64,000 nucleotides of DNA, taken from the NCBI GenBank assembly GCA_015709675.1, contig CP054182.1, forward strand, positions 2,707,448 through 2,771,447, written 5' to 3'. Below are positions 36,652 through 45,502 of the stretch, piece by piece. How positions within the stretch are numbered: position 1 is the stretch's first letter; every line of letters starts with the position of its first letter. The DNA comes from Ignavibacteriales bacterium. Its GTDB lineage: Bacteria; Bacteroidota; Ignavibacteria; Ignavibacteriales; Ignavibacteriaceae. Under the pieces are notes generated by a model. It made no database searches, was not told where the DNA came from, and saw only the letters and a program-made list of their open reading frames with translations. A program made the translations under genes and the position numbers.

Positions 36652-37139
36652 CAGAAGTAAATCTTCATACGGACATGATAAAAATTTCCTGGCCGGTAAA
36701 AATCTTCCTCAACATTGAAATCAAATAAGTGAGCATCCACATATGCATCTATGAGATTCGCAACATAGAGAATCCCCAGATATATCGCAAAATTATCACG
36801 CTGATCACGATAAAACTCCCTGTTCAGATAATAAAGCCGGTTGCCGGTATTCTGATAAAGTGTTTTGTAGTCATTATAGAGATTATTATTTGAAAAATAA
36901 TTATAGCCAAACCAGGCAGCAAGCCCCGCGATTACAGGTACTTTATAATAAGATTCATTATAGAACTGACCCCAGCCGGGCAGAACCGCGCTCCTGAATA
37001 ACGCACCGGTTGGTGATTTGGTAAATGAATATTCAGTAGTATCACTTGCAACAGAATCAGAATTCTGGCTAAACGTCAGTGAAGTTAAGAGAATGAACAG
37101 GAGAGGTATACTACTTCGTAATTGTAAATAGTTGTTCAA
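36651..37139 (-). CDS. DUF5683 family exported protein
   Basis: This protein shows the DUF5683 core SPTGALFRSAVLPGWGQFYN followed by YYKVPVIAGLAAWFGYNYF, a pattern found in Bacteroidota envelope proteins. I place the start at a TTG (37139) that gives a proper signal peptide ending LTFSQ and overlaps the parB end. An ATG at 37196 would add 19 residues in front. There are one or two hydrophobic segments in the mature part. It follows parA-parB, a common neighbourhood for the family, but its function is unknown. Confidence 0.75.
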   Translation of the reverse strand: MNNYLQLRSSIPLLFILLTSLTFSQNSDSVASDTTEYSFTKSPTGALFRSAVLPGWGQFYNESYYKVPVIAGLAAWFGYNYFSNNNLYNDYKTLYQNTGNRLYYLNREFYRDQRDNFAIYLGILYVANLIDAYVDAHLFDFNVEEDFYRPGNFYHVRMKIYF

Positions 37140-38043
37140 CAATTCCTTCAAACTCCTGGGATGAGTAATATTCAATGATAATCTCACCTGAACCATCTTT
37201 TTTTAATCTGCAGCTTACTTTAGTTCCCAATAAGCGTTTCAAACGATCTTCAATATCCCTTAATTCATATGATTTGACAGTGCTGCCATCAATGGTCTGA
37301 ATTTTTTTCTTTTTCTTTGCATGCGCCTCCCCTGATAGAAGTTCTCTTACAAGCGATTCAACTTTCCGCACTGAGAGGTTATCCTGAAGGATTCTACCAA
37401 GGACATAAAGCTGCTTATCCTTTTCAGGTAAATTAATAAGAGCTCTTGCCTGCCCCATGGAAATTTCTTCGGAAATAAGTTTTTGTTTTATCTCTTCAGG
37501 GAGTTTCAGTATCCTGAGTGAATTGGCAATAGTTGAACGGTCTTTTCCAACTCTGTCTGCTATTTCATCCTGCGTAAGGCCGCAATCTTCCATCAGTCGG
37601 CGATAAGCGATTCCAATTTCAACAGGATTAAGTTTTTCCCTCTGAATGTTTTCGATGAGTGCCATCGCAAGCATAACATCATCAGATTCAACATTGATGA
37701 TATATGCAGGAATCTCGGGATACCCGATTTCCTTAAATGCCCGCAGGCGTCTTTCACCAGATATCAGCTGGTATCTGTTATTAAAATTTCTGACTGTAAC
37801 CGGTGTAATCAGACCATTTTTAAGAATTGAAACTTTTAGTTCATCCAGAGGCTTCTGGTCAAAAACTGTCCGCGGCTGAAAGGGATTTGGGTCTATCAGT
37901 TCAACGTCAAGATTCCTGAAATTAACATTTGTATCGGTTACAATCGCGGGAGCCGGTTCAGTTTCATGTCGGGTTTCAATATCACGCTGCACCTTGATTA
38001 AGGCATCCAACCCTCTTCCCAGAACTAATTTGCTTTTACTCAT
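37111..38043 (-). CDS. parB: Chromosome-partitioning protein ParB
   Basis: This is a CTP-dependent parS-binding protein. Its 310 residues include the N-terminal nuclease-like domain with NPFQPRTVFD and ISGERRLRAFKEIGYPEIPA (CTP-binding GERRxRA). The helix-turn-helix lies around DEIADRVGKDRSTIANSLRI, and a C-terminal dimerisation domain ends the protein. It lies 7 nt downstream of parA. No canonical parS palindrome was noticed in the window by eye. Confidence 0.95.
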   Translation of the reverse strand: MSKSKLVLGRGLDALIKVQRDIETRHETEPAPAIVTDTNVNFRNLDVELIDPNPFQPRTVFDQKPLDELKVSILKNGLITPVTVRNFNNRYQLISGERRLRAFKEIGYPEIPAYIINVESDDVMLAMALIENIQREKLNPVEIGIAYRRLMEDCGLTQDEIADRVGKDRSTIANSLRILKLPEEIKQKLISEEISMGQARALINLPEKDKQLYVLGRILQDNLSVRKVESLVRELLSGEAHAKKKKKIQTIDGSTVKSYELRDIEDRLKRLLGTKVSCRLKKDGSGEIIIEYYSSQEFEGIVEQLFTITK

Positions 38044-38050
38044 TGCAGGT

Positions 38051-38815
38051 TCACTTCATGTTATTTCTGGTAAGAATTTCTTCAGCCAGGCTCAGGTAGT
38101 CTCTTGCCCCTATTGACATAGCGTCGTAAAGCAGAATGGGTTTGCCGTGACTTGGCGCTTCAGAAATACGGACATTTCTGTGAATTATTGCATTAAACAC
38201 TTTATCCCCGAAATATTTTTTTACCTCGTCTGATACCTGTGTCGAAAGACGAAGTCTCTGATCAAACATCGTAAGAAGAACTCCCTCAATGGTAAGCTGC
38301 TTATTAAGATTCTGTTTAACGATATTAATGGTGTTAAGAAGTGCACCAAGCCCTTCAAGCGCGAAATATTCGCACTGAACAGGTATCAGAACGCTATTAG
38401 CTGCAGTCAGAGCATTCAGCGTCAGTAATGAGAGAGATGGAGGACAGTCAATAAGGATAAAATCATAGGCCGGCGCAAGGTCCTTCAAAGCAAAAGAAAG
38501 CCGTCTTTCTCTATCTTCCATATCAACCAGTTCAATTTCAGCTCCGACGAGGTCTATTGAGGAAGGAATTAAATCCATAAACGGCATAATTGATCGTATT
38601 ATGGTTTTTTCTGCCTGTTTTTTTCCAATCAGGACTTCATAAATCGTAGATTCAGAGTCATGAATTCCGATTCCGGAAGAGGAATTCGCCTGAGGGTCTA
38701 TGTCAATAAGGAGGATCTTCTTCTCAGCCGCGGCCAGGGATGCAGCAAGATTGATGGATGTAGATGTTTTACCTACACCCCCTTTTTGATTTGCTATGGC
38801 AATTATTTTGCCCAT
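38051..38815 (-). CDS. parA: Chromosome-partitioning ATPase ParA/Soj
   Basis: This deviant Walker ATPase works with ParB in origin segregation. The signature [20 protein letters not shown] opens the protein, [13 protein letters not shown] is Walker A', and [18 protein letters not shown] is Walker B. From the ATG at 38815 it has 254 residues; a start three codons earlier at 38824 is possible. An 86-nt gap to the upstream glycosyltransferase gene may hold its promoter. Confidence 0.95.
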   Translation of the reverse strand: MGKIIAIANQKGGVGKTSTSINLAASLAAAEKKILLIDIDPQANSSSGIGIHDSESTIYEVLIGKKQAEKTIIRSIMPFMDLIPSSIDLVGAEIELVDMEDRERRLSFALKDLAPAYDFILIDCPPSLSLLTLNALTAANSVLIPVQCEYFALEGLGALLNTINIVKQNLNKQLTIEGVLLTMFDQRLRLSTQVSDEVKKYFGDKVFNAIIHRNVRISEAPSHGKPILLYDAMSIGARDYLSLAEEILTRNNMK

Positions 38816-38836
38816 TTTTCTCACATTTACTGAAAA

Positions 38837-38905
38837 TTAACCCGTTAAAATAAATAAAACTGCCCCCAGAATGAAGTAATAAACTGCTCCATTCGGATGA
38901 TACAC
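38837..38905 (-). CDS. Possible 22-residue membrane micropeptide
   Basis: A GTG-started frame in the gap between the GT2 gene and parA encodes 22 residues. The last 15 or so (AVYYFILGAVLFILTG) form a convincing hydrophobic helix after YHPNG. Against it: the start is GTG, there is no clear Shine-Dalgarno site, and such short frames occur by chance. I list it as a candidate only. Confidence 0.2.
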   Translation of the reverse strand: MYHPNGAVYYFILGAVLFILTG

Positions 38906-38910
38906 AGGTG

Positions 38911-39564
38911 TTACTGTAGAATAACCCTTAAAAAGCCACGTATTGCCTGAATGTAGTTCATTTTACTTGGAAACTCAGTGTAAATCGTAGGAATTTCTAC
39001 CTCAGATACTGTTAATCCTTTTCTCGAAGCATTGATTAGAATTTCAGTTTCTGCTTCATACCCTGGGGCTTCGGGTAAAATATCTATAATCCTGTTCAGG
39101 CGGTAACCTCTGAATCCTGACTGACTGTCATGAAGCCGGTATCCCGTCTTGATGTTCACTAAAAGAGAAGTGAGAAAATTGCTTAACCTTCTGTGGACAG
39201 GCATTTGGCTTCCTGTTTTCTTCCTCTTTCCGATGACAATATCTGAGTGTTTTAGCGCCTCAACAAAATCGGGAATCAATTCGGGCTGGTGCTGTAAATC
39301 TCCATCAAGAGTTACAACGATTTCTGAACCAAATTTGGCTGCTTCCCTGAAACCTTCATTGAGACTATACCCTTTTCCTCTGTTCACCTCTCTTGCTATG
39401 AGTGTAATCTTGCTTTCATTTGGAATTCTTTTTACTGTGTTATCAGTAGAGCCATCATTAATCACAATAATCTGATCGACCAAAGGAAGGGTTCTTTTGA
39501 GTAATTCACCGATTGTGTTTTCCTCATTATAACAAGGTATTATAGCAACTATTTTATCGGACAG
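38911..39564 (-). CDS. Glycosyltransferase family 2 (dolichol-phosphate-mannosyltransferase-like) with a non-standard start
   Basis: This GT2 enzyme shows AIIPCYNEENTIGELL (nucleotide-binding strand), INDGSTDNT, the DGDLQHQPELI metal motif and SQSGFRGYRL. The only ATG/GTG/TTG available (TTG at 39483) would cut off the first strand and the PCYNEE motif, which the family needs. The frame is open upstream with no stop, and the first plausible initiator that keeps the motif is a CTG at 39564, 15 nt after the cdaA stop. From there the protein has 217 residues. It resembles polyprenyl-phosphate glycosyltransferases; the substrate is unknown. Confidence 0.8.
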   Translation of the reverse strand: MSDKIVAIIPCYNEENTIGELLKRTLPLVDQIIVINDGSTDNTVKRIPNESKITLIAREVNRGKGYSLNEGFREAAKFGSEIVVTLDGDLQHQPELIPDFVEALKHSDIVIGKRKKTGSQMPVHRRLSNFLTSLLVNIKTGYRLHDSQSGFRGYRLNRIIDILPEAPGYEAETEILINASRKGLTVSEVEIPTIYTEFPSKMNYIQAIRGFLRVILQ

Positions 39565-39578
39565 AGTTACATACCAGG

Positions 39579-40370
39579 TTAATTTGAAGCAATTGGCTTC
39601 CCCTTGGTGCGATATACCGCAAGAAGTCGGTTTCTTAAGGCATCCCTTGAAAGCCCTCGGTAAAGTTTGCCATCATCAGCAACGGAAATACTCCCTGTTT
39701 CCTCGGAAACGATAACACTAATTACATCAGCGACTTCTGATATTCCAAGACCAGCCCGGTGCCTCATCCCCAGGGTTTCTCCGTTAACCAGTGTGATCGT
39801 AGAAAGAGGCAACGTAGCCCGTGCAGCTTCCACAATGTCATTTTTAATAATAACTGCGCCGTCATGAAGCGGTGAACGGGGATAAAATATTGAGCGGAGC
39901 AGGTTCTTTGTAACTTTTGCGTTCAATAGTTCACCTGTTTCGCTGAATCCCCTGATTCCGCTTGATTTATTCAGAACAATTAATGCCCCATGCTGGAACT
40001 GAGCCATCTCAAAAGCAGCATCAGTCACAATATCAGGTACCTCTGAGCTTTCAGATTTCAGACCAAATCGGAGGAACGGACTTTTAGCAACAAATACCAG
40101 CAATCGCCTGATTTCCGGCTGGAAAAGAATAATGAACGCAATGATCCAGATATCTGTAATAAACTTAAGAAGCCAGCTCAGCGCTTTAAGGTTTATTAAC
40201 TGTGCTCCGAACGAAAGAAACAGAACCACCAGTAGTCCAAGAAAAATCTGAGCGGCTATTGTACCACGGAGCAGGGTATAAAGTTTATATATGATAAACG
40301 TTACAATTGCTATATCAATAAGATCAAGCAATGTAACATTAAGAAATCCTATTCTGAAAATATCAAACAT
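39579..40370 (-). CDS. cdaA: Diadenylate cyclase, membrane-bound CdaA type
   Basis: This enzyme makes cyclic di-AMP from two ATP. Three N-terminal membrane helices (about residues 10-95) precede the DAC domain. The catalytic DGA is Asp170-Gly-Ala172 in SPLHDGAVII and the RHR motif is at 203-205 in GMRHRAGLG. At 263 residues it matches CdaA/DacA. It abuts folP, a pairing seen in Bacteroidota-type genomes. The usual partners CdaR and GlmM are not in the window, although a PASTA protein and nag genes are near. Confidence 0.95.
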   Translation of the reverse strand: MFDIFRIGFLNVTLLDLIDIAIVTFIIYKLYTLLRGTIAAQIFLGLLVVLFLSFGAQLINLKALSWLLKFITDIWIIAFIILFQPEIRRLLVFVAKSPFLRFGLKSESSEVPDIVTDAAFEMAQFQHGALIVLNKSSGIRGFSETGELLNAKVTKNLLRSIFYPRSPLHDGAVIIKNDIVEAARATLPLSTITLVNGETLGMRHRAGLGISEVADVISVIVSEETGSISVADDGKLYRGLSRDALRNRLLAVYRTKGKPIASN

Positions 40371-40371
40371 T

Positions 40372-41178
40372 TTAATGCCCGAGATACCCGAATAGTTTTT
40401 TTATGTAATAGCCATTTCTGGTATTATGTGTACGTATGATAGAGGCTCCCTTAAACAGGAGCATACTTTCCAATAGTGCAGAAGGTATATCGCGTTCTGT
40501 TACTTCCAGATCGAAAAGTGACTTGAACAAAGACTTACGGGATATGCCGATAAGCAGCGGAAGATTAAAAGAGGTAAATCTATCTAAATTATTCAGAATC
40601 AACCTGTTATGCTCTGGAGTTTTACCAAATCCTATACCCGGATCTACGGCATAAACCTTAACATTTAACGAATCACAGATCGAAATCTTTGCTGCAAGAT
40701 ATTCAGATATTTCAGTTATCACATTCTGATAAACGGGATTATTCTGCATAGTAAGGGGTGTCCCTTTCATATGCATAATGATTATCGGAATACCTGTCTT
40801 ACTCAGAGAATTTACCATTAATGGATCATAATCGCCACCGGAAATATCGTTTATAATATCTGCTCCGGCATCAATTGATCGAACCGCTATTTCTGATTTA
40901 ACCGTATCAATTGAAATTTTTAGATTTGGATAATTCTTTTTGCAATATAAAATCGCAGGTTCTATCCGTCTCCACTCCTCATCAACCGGCACTTGCTGTG
41001 CTCCCGGTCTGGATGATTCTCCGCCGATATCAATAATATCAGTCTCGTCCGATGCTATTTCATCAATTCTGCTCTTTAGTGCATCAATATTCATAAACCT
41101 GCCGCCATCGCTGAAAGAATCAGGCGTACAGTTGAGTATACCCATTATTTCAATTTTACGATTATTCGGCTTGTTCAT
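40372..41178 (-). CDS. folP: Dihydropteroate synthase
   Basis: This is the folate-pathway enzyme joining p-aminobenzoate to dihydropterin pyrophosphate, the sulfonamide target. It has 268 residues with MGILNCTPDSFSDGGRF at the N-terminus, IDIGGESSRPGA, NDISGGDYD and DPGIGFGKTPEHN. The family positions are intact. Its stop lies 1 nt before the cdaA start, so the two are co-transcribed. A 71-nt gap separates it from nagA upstream. folC is elsewhere in this window. Confidence 0.95.
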   Translation of the reverse strand: MNKPNNRKIEIMGILNCTPDSFSDGGRFMNIDALKSRIDEIASDETDIIDIGGESSRPGAQQVPVDEEWRRIEPAILYCKKNYPNLKISIDTVKSEIAVRSIDAGADIINDISGGDYDPLMVNSLSKTGIPIIIMHMKGTPLTMQNNPVYQNVITEISEYLAAKISICDSLNVKVYAVDPGIGFGKTPEHNRLILNNLDRFTSFNLPLLIGISRKSLFKSLFDLEVTERDIPSALLESMLLFKGASIIRTHNTRNGYYIKKLFGYLGH

Positions 41179-41249
41179 GTCAAATTTCTGATGGAATCAG
41201 ACTGCTGAAATATTAGTTAAACTCTTTCAATAAAAGTTCTTATGATAAT

Positions 41250-42416
41250 CTAATTAGAATTTTTCTGATGACGTATCTCACCATTGAGAACTGTCATAAC
41301 AACATCATAATGGTCATTAAGCACGGTAATATCTGCTGCTTTTCCTACTGCAAGAATACCTTTCTTATTCTCTATGTTTAAGACTTTTGCCCCATTCAGT
41401 GAAGCCATTCTAATTGCATCGGTTATGCGTGCTCCGGCAGTTTCCATCAGATGTTTAATAGCAAGATTAAGTGTGAGTGTGCTCCCTGCAAGTGTTCCAT
41501 CTGCAAGATACGCTTTCTTATCTTTCATAAACACTTTCTGATCTGCAAACTCATACTCTCCTTCATGCATACCGCCTGCTCTGATGGAATCAGTTATCAG
41601 GATGATTCCATTTGCTCCTTTTAGTTTTAGCAGTAATTCCATAACCGCCGGATGAACATGAAGCGTATCGGCAATAAGTTCGATCTTTAGTTCATTACGC
41701 AGCAGTGCCCCAAGCACAACACCAGGAGTTCGATGATGGAATGGTTTCATTGCATTAAAAATATGCGTAACATGAGCTGCCCCGTTATCAATAGCAAGTT
41801 CTATCTGTTCGTACGAAGCGGTTGAATGGCCAATAGAAAGAACAACTCCTTTTTTTGCTGCAGCTCTCATAACCTCAAGTGCACCAGGTAATTCAGGTGC
41901 AATGGTCATAATCTTTATATTACCCTCAGAAGCCTCCCACATTGCTTCCCAGGATTCAACACTTGGCTTCCATAAGTACCCTTCGTTCATTGCTCCTTTG
42001 AGCTCCGGATTCAGATATGGTCCTTCCATGTGTATCCCATATACATTGGAATTAGGATTTTCTCTTATAAACTGAGCTACTCTTCTGAGATCGCCCAATA
42101 ATTGTTCCGTGGGCTTGGCGTAGAGGGATGCAAGTAATGTTGTTGAGCCATGTCTGAGGAAATATTCAGAAGCATTTTTAATACTTTCAAGTGACTGGTC
42201 AGCAAATCCGTAACCGCCGCCGCCATGGACAAGGAGATCAACAAAACCTGGAGCCACGGTATATCCGCTCACATCAATTACCCGGCTGTTGGCAGGGATA
42301 TCAACATCAGCAACTTTACCAAGTTCTGCAATCTGACCATCTTCTATAATGATAGTTCCGTTTTTTACTATTCTGAAAGGCGTTATTATTCTTCCGCCAA
42401 CTAATGCTATGCTCAT
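41250..42416 (-). CDS. nagA: N-acetylglucosamine-6-phosphate deacetylase
   Basis: This amidohydrolase-fold enzyme converts GlcNAc-6-phosphate to glucosamine-6-phosphate and acetate. Its 388 residues include GFVDLLVHGGGGYGFAD, the metal-ligand Glu in GIHMEGPYLNPELKGAMN, the metal histidines in IGHSTASYEQ and HVTHIFNAM, and the catalytic Asp in LITDSIRAGG. It overlaps the rpe stop by 4 nt. nagB, the next step, is about 3 kb away on the other strand. Confidence 0.93.
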   Translation of the reverse strand: MSIALVGGRIITPFRIVKNGTIIIEDGQIAELGKVADVDIPANSRVIDVSGYTVAPGFVDLLVHGGGGYGFADQSLESIKNASEYFLRHGSTTLLASLYAKPTEQLLGDLRRVAQFIRENPNSNVYGIHMEGPYLNPELKGAMNEGYLWKPSVESWEAMWEASEGNIKIMTIAPELPGALEVMRAAAKKGVVLSIGHSTASYEQIELAIDNGAAHVTHIFNAMKPFHHRTPGVVLGALLRNELKIELIADTLHVHPAVMELLLKLKGANGIILITDSIRAGGMHEGEYEFADQKVFMKDKKAYLADGTLAGSTLTLNLAIKHLMETAGARITDAIRMASLNGAKVLNIENKKGILAVGKAADITVLNDHYDVVMTVLNGEIRHQKNSN

Positions 42417-43081
42417 TTTATGGTATTTCCTTCATAATTCAATAATTTTTTCAATCTCATGGTTGCAGCAGTCGGATTATCATCACTAAAAATAGATGAC
42501 CCGGCAACAAATATATCGCATCCGGCTGACTGAAGCTCCTTTATATTGCTCTCCCCTATCCCTCCGTCCATCTCAATTTTAAATGTTAGTCCATGTTTTT
42601 CACGAAACGCTGCAAGCCATTCAGTCTTCCTGAGCGTGTAATCAATAAATTTCTGTCCACCGAACCCCGGATTAACTGACATTACAAGAACTAGATCAAT
42701 TTTCTCCAGTAAATATTCAATAGCAGAAATGTGTGTGGATGGATTGAGGGAAAGACCTGCCTTTACACCAGATTCTTTTATTCGTTGGACTGTCCTGTCA
42801 GCATGGACTGATGCCTCGATATGAAAGGTAAGGAACTCTGGTTTAAGCCTAAGGAAAGATTCAAGATGCTCCTCTGGCTGAACGATCATCAAATGGACAT
42901 CCATCGGTATTTTTGTGCATCGTTGAGCAGCACTGATAATCATGGGTCCAAAACTGATGTTGGGTACGAATCTTCCATCCATGACATCACAATGGATGAG
43001 ATCAGCTCCGCCTAATTCAACATGACGAATGGACTTTGCAAGATTTGAAAAATCTGCAGATAATAGAGATGGAGCTATCAT
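42413..43081 (-). CDS. rpe: Ribulose-phosphate 3-epimerase
   Basis: This TIM-barrel enzyme interconverts ribulose-5-phosphate and xylulose-5-phosphate. Landmarks are MIAPSLLSADFSNL at the start, HCDVMDGRFVPNISFGP, PMDVHLMI, VMSVNPGFGGQKFI and EMDGGIGESN. I chose the ATG at 43081, which gives the standard N-terminus. The longer frame to 43111 would add ten residues and overlap the PASTA gene by 23 nt. Confidence 0.95.
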   Translation of the reverse strand: MIAPSLLSADFSNLAKSIRHVELGGADLIHCDVMDGRFVPNISFGPMIISAAQRCTKIPMDVHLMIVQPEEHLESFLRLKPEFLTFHIEASVHADRTVQRIKESGVKAGLSLNPSTHISAIEYLLEKIDLVLVMSVNPGFGGQKFIDYTLRKTEWLAAFREKHGLTFKIEMDGGIGESNIKELQSAGCDIFVAGSSIFSDDNPTAATMRLKKLLNYEGNTIK

Positions 43082-43088
43082 ATTTCCA

Positions 43089-43850
43089 TTAATCCTGTCC
43101 GGTTTCATCACGCAATTGTGATTCTTTTGTTACGAATAATTCAACAGCGTCACCCGGATTAAGTTTAGTGCCTGCGGCAGGATACTGATCAATTATGGTA
43201 TTCGGTGCCAATTGAAACGATGGCTGGAAATTGATTTTACCAACCTTTAAGTTTATTTGTCTTAGAATGGCTTCTGCTTCAGAAAGGAGCTTTCCTGCCA
43301 AAATCGGAACCTCAATACTGCCAGGCAACTCCCCTTTACTTACTGAAATGCCAACTTTGGTACCCTCTTTTAAGAAAGTCCCGGCCGGATACTGTTGTGA
43401 GAGAATTTTATCCTTATTTTCAACGATCTCGACTATTTCTATTGATCCAAGTTCCAGGTTCATTCTTTCAAGAGCTAGTTTTGCCTCATTTATAGTTTTA
43501 CCCAGTAAATCAGGCACCAATACTCTCTGGGCTCCTCCGCTCACAACCAGATGAACCCTTCTTCCGTCCTTAACCTGCTCACCCTGCTTCGGACGTTGAT
43601 TTAGAACCAAACCTGCCTCCTTTCTGGGCTGAGCCATAGTATCACTTACAATGGGAGTAAGTCCGGCTTCAGTCAGAATCTGTTTAGCTTTTTCTATCTG
43701 GAGGCCCTCAACTTTAGGGACCGTTCTGATTTCAGAACTCACATACCAGGGGAAAAAGAAAAAGTTCAGGATGAGGAGAATAATACCGAAAGTCCCCAAA
43801 AAGTAGAGAAGTTTTAACAAAAACTGACTATTAATCTTCATTTTCATCAT
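43089..43850 (-). CDS. Membrane-anchored PASTA-domain protein
   Basis: This 253-residue protein has one N-terminal membrane helix (about residues 12-33) and three extracytoplasmic PASTA repeats (about 40-106, 110-175 and 177-243), seen from recurring VPxLxGKxxxEA..L and YPAGTxLxxG patterns. PASTA domains bind peptidoglycan fragments or beta-lactams in kinases and PBPs. Here there is no kinase or transpeptidase domain attached. It heads an operon with rpe and nagA and may sense or scaffold cell-wall material. Confidence 0.88.
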   Translation of the reverse strand: MMKMKINSQFLLKLLYFLGTFGIILLILNFFFFPWYVSSEIRTVPKVEGLQIEKAKQILTEAGLTPIVSDTMAQPRKEAGLVLNQRPKQGEQVKDGRRVHLVVSGGAQRVLVPDLLGKTINEAKLALERMNLELGSIEIVEIVENKDKILSQQYPAGTFLKEGTKVGISVSKGELPGSIEVPILAGKLLSEAEAILRQINLKVGKINFQPSFQLAPNTIIDQYPAAGTKLNPGDAVELFVTKESQLRDETGQD

Positions 43851-43879
43851 AGTAATATATAAATTGAAGCCTTGTTAAA

Positions 43880-43887
43880 CAAAGATA
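43880..43887 (-). promoter_or_regulatory. Candidate -7 element for the PASTA/rpe/nagA operon
   Basis: On the minus strand TATCTTTG matches TAnnTTTG exactly, about 30 nt before the PASTA gene start. The nearest upstream TTG is 26 bp away, a little far for the consensus, so only the -7 element is well supported. Confidence 0.35.
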
Positions 43888-43906
43888 CCGGATACGCCGG
43901 GGCCTA

Positions 43907-45502
43907 ATGATCACAAATTATTTTTTCCTGCTCAGGCTCGCAATGGAACTGCAGGAAAAATTACAGAATACTGCTCTGATAGACTGCTTTTCTCAGGAAA
44001 AGGATTCCTTAATAATGAGTTATAGTTCAAATTCAGGAGAAATTCATCTTGAGTTTTCAACTCATTTCCCTGGTACCTTCCTGCTGTTCAGAGATCATTT
44101 TTCGAGAGCCAGGAAAAATACCGTTAGTTTTCAGACCATCCCTTCCGGTACGGCTTTCCGGGGAATTCGCATGCACCATTCTGACCGGATACTGGTTCTG
44201 GATTTCGAAGATAATTATGCAATAACTCTCTTTATAAGGGGAGCTAAAACCAACGCCATATTTGTAACCGGTACCGAAGCAATCCCCTTCCGCAAATCTG
44301 ATGAGAAAATTGTTTCTGAATTAAAGCGCTTGTTACAGAACCCTCAAAAACAGGAAGAATTTTCAGATTTAGATCAGATTTCCTTTATTGACCAACTTAC
44401 GCCCGATGACCCCCGGCTTGGCAAAGAAATAAAAAACGAGCTTTCAGTAAGAATCAATGAGTCGGGAGACCCCGAATCGGAGTTGAGAAAAATCATCTCC
44501 GGTATACTTCATGGCGGATTTCGCTTAGCTAATACTCCTTCAGGATATTCTATTGTCCCTGAGGCGTTCCTCTCTGCAAACCCGGAGGATCCGCTTTTTG
44601 AAACTGCTGTTGATGCAGTTTCAGGGCTGGTAAAAAGAAGATTTGCTGAGGCAAGATTTCATCAGAAAAAGAACCAACTTATAAAGGAATATACCCGTCA
44701 GATTAAATCACTGGGTAAAATTGCTGATGATTTGTCGAATAGGTTAAAACTGGGAGACCGCTCTGCTCTTTATGAGAAATATGCTCAGGTTCTGCTGATG
44801 ACCCCTGACAAAAAAGAAAAGGGTCTTAAGGAGGTTTTTCTGCGCGATTACATGAACCAGGGGGAATTACTCAAAATACCTCTTGATGATAAGCTGGATA
44901 TCAATCAGAACACGAAAAGATATTTCGAAAAGGCAAAAGAAGAGAAGACCAGTTATGCTGAAGGTATTTTAAGACTGCCGGAAATAAAGGCCAAAATCAG
45001 TAAATTTACAACTGACTTAAAATTAATTGAGCAGTGTAAAAGTTTGAAAGAATTATCCCCGTTTGAGAAGAATGAAGCGGAAAACAAAAAATCCAAAACC
45101 GCGGATGATACAGTCAAATTTCGTGCTTTTCATATTGAACCTCACTACATTGTTTATGTAGGTAAAGACAGCCGCCAGAATGATGAACTGACCCTGCACT
45201 TCGCCAAACCGAATGATATTTGGATGCATGCCCGTGGTTGTCCCGGTTCACATACCGTTCTGAGAGATACTTCCGGCAGAAATATCTTCGGAAAAGATGT
45301 AATCAAGGCAGCAGCTTCAATAGCAGCATATTTCAGTAAAGCGAGAAACGCCAAATATGTTCCTGTCGCCTATACTGAAAAAAAGAATGTTGTAAAAAGA
45401 AAAGGAATGGAAGCGGGAAAGGTTCAGATGATGCGGGAATCAATTGTAATGGCCGAACCTGCTCTCCCTAAAAATGAAATTCAAAATAAAGGAGATCAGT
45501 AA
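43907..45502 (+). CDS. rqcH: NFACT-family ribosome quality-control factor (RqcH/Rqc2 homologue)
   Basis: This protein of 531 residues has the NFACT-N, coiled-coil, NFACT-R architecture of RqcH, which adds C-terminal alanine tails to stalled nascent chains on 50S subunits. [10 protein letters not shown] near residues 84-93 fits the conserved DR motif of NFACT-N. A long charged coiled coil spans about 240-365. The NFACT-R signature [19 protein letters not shown] is near residue 435. Older annotations call such proteins fibronectin-binding. It overlaps nagB by one base (TAATG). Confidence 0.9.
   Translation: MITNYFFLLRLAMELQEKLQNTALIDCFSQEKDSLIMSYSSNSGEIHLEFSTHFPGTFLLFRDHFSRARKNTVSFQTIPSGTAFRGIRMHHSDRILVLDFEDNYAITLFIRGAKTNAIFVTGTEAIPFRKSDEKIVSELKRLLQNPQKQEEFSDLDQISFIDQLTPDDPRLGKEIKNELSVRINESGDPESELRKIISGILHGGFRLANTPSGYSIVPEAFLSANPEDPLFETAVDAVSGLVKRRFAEARFHQKKNQLIKEYTRQIKSLGKIADDLSNRLKLGDRSALYEKYAQVLLMTPDKKEKGLKEVFLRDYMNQGELLKIPLDDKLDINQNTKRYFEKAKEEKTSYAEGILRLPEIKAKISKFTTDLKLIEQCKSLKELSPFEKNEAENKKSKTADDTVKFRAFHIEPHYIVYVGKDSRQNDELTLHFAKPNDIWMHARGCPGSHTVLRDTSGRNIFGKDVIKAAASIAAYFSKARNAKYVPVAYTEKKNVVKRKGMEAGKVQMMRESIVMAEPALPKNEIQNKGDQ

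Noticed and set aside
37111-38824. parS site near parAB
   Set aside because: No sequence resembling the palindrome TGTTTCACGTGAAACA was seen by eye; a proper search would be needed.
38837-38960. Frameshifted C-terminal extension of the GT2 gene into the hydrophobic micro-frame
   Set aside because: The GT2 protein ends naturally in AIRGFLRVILQ, as expected for the family, so no frameshift is needed.
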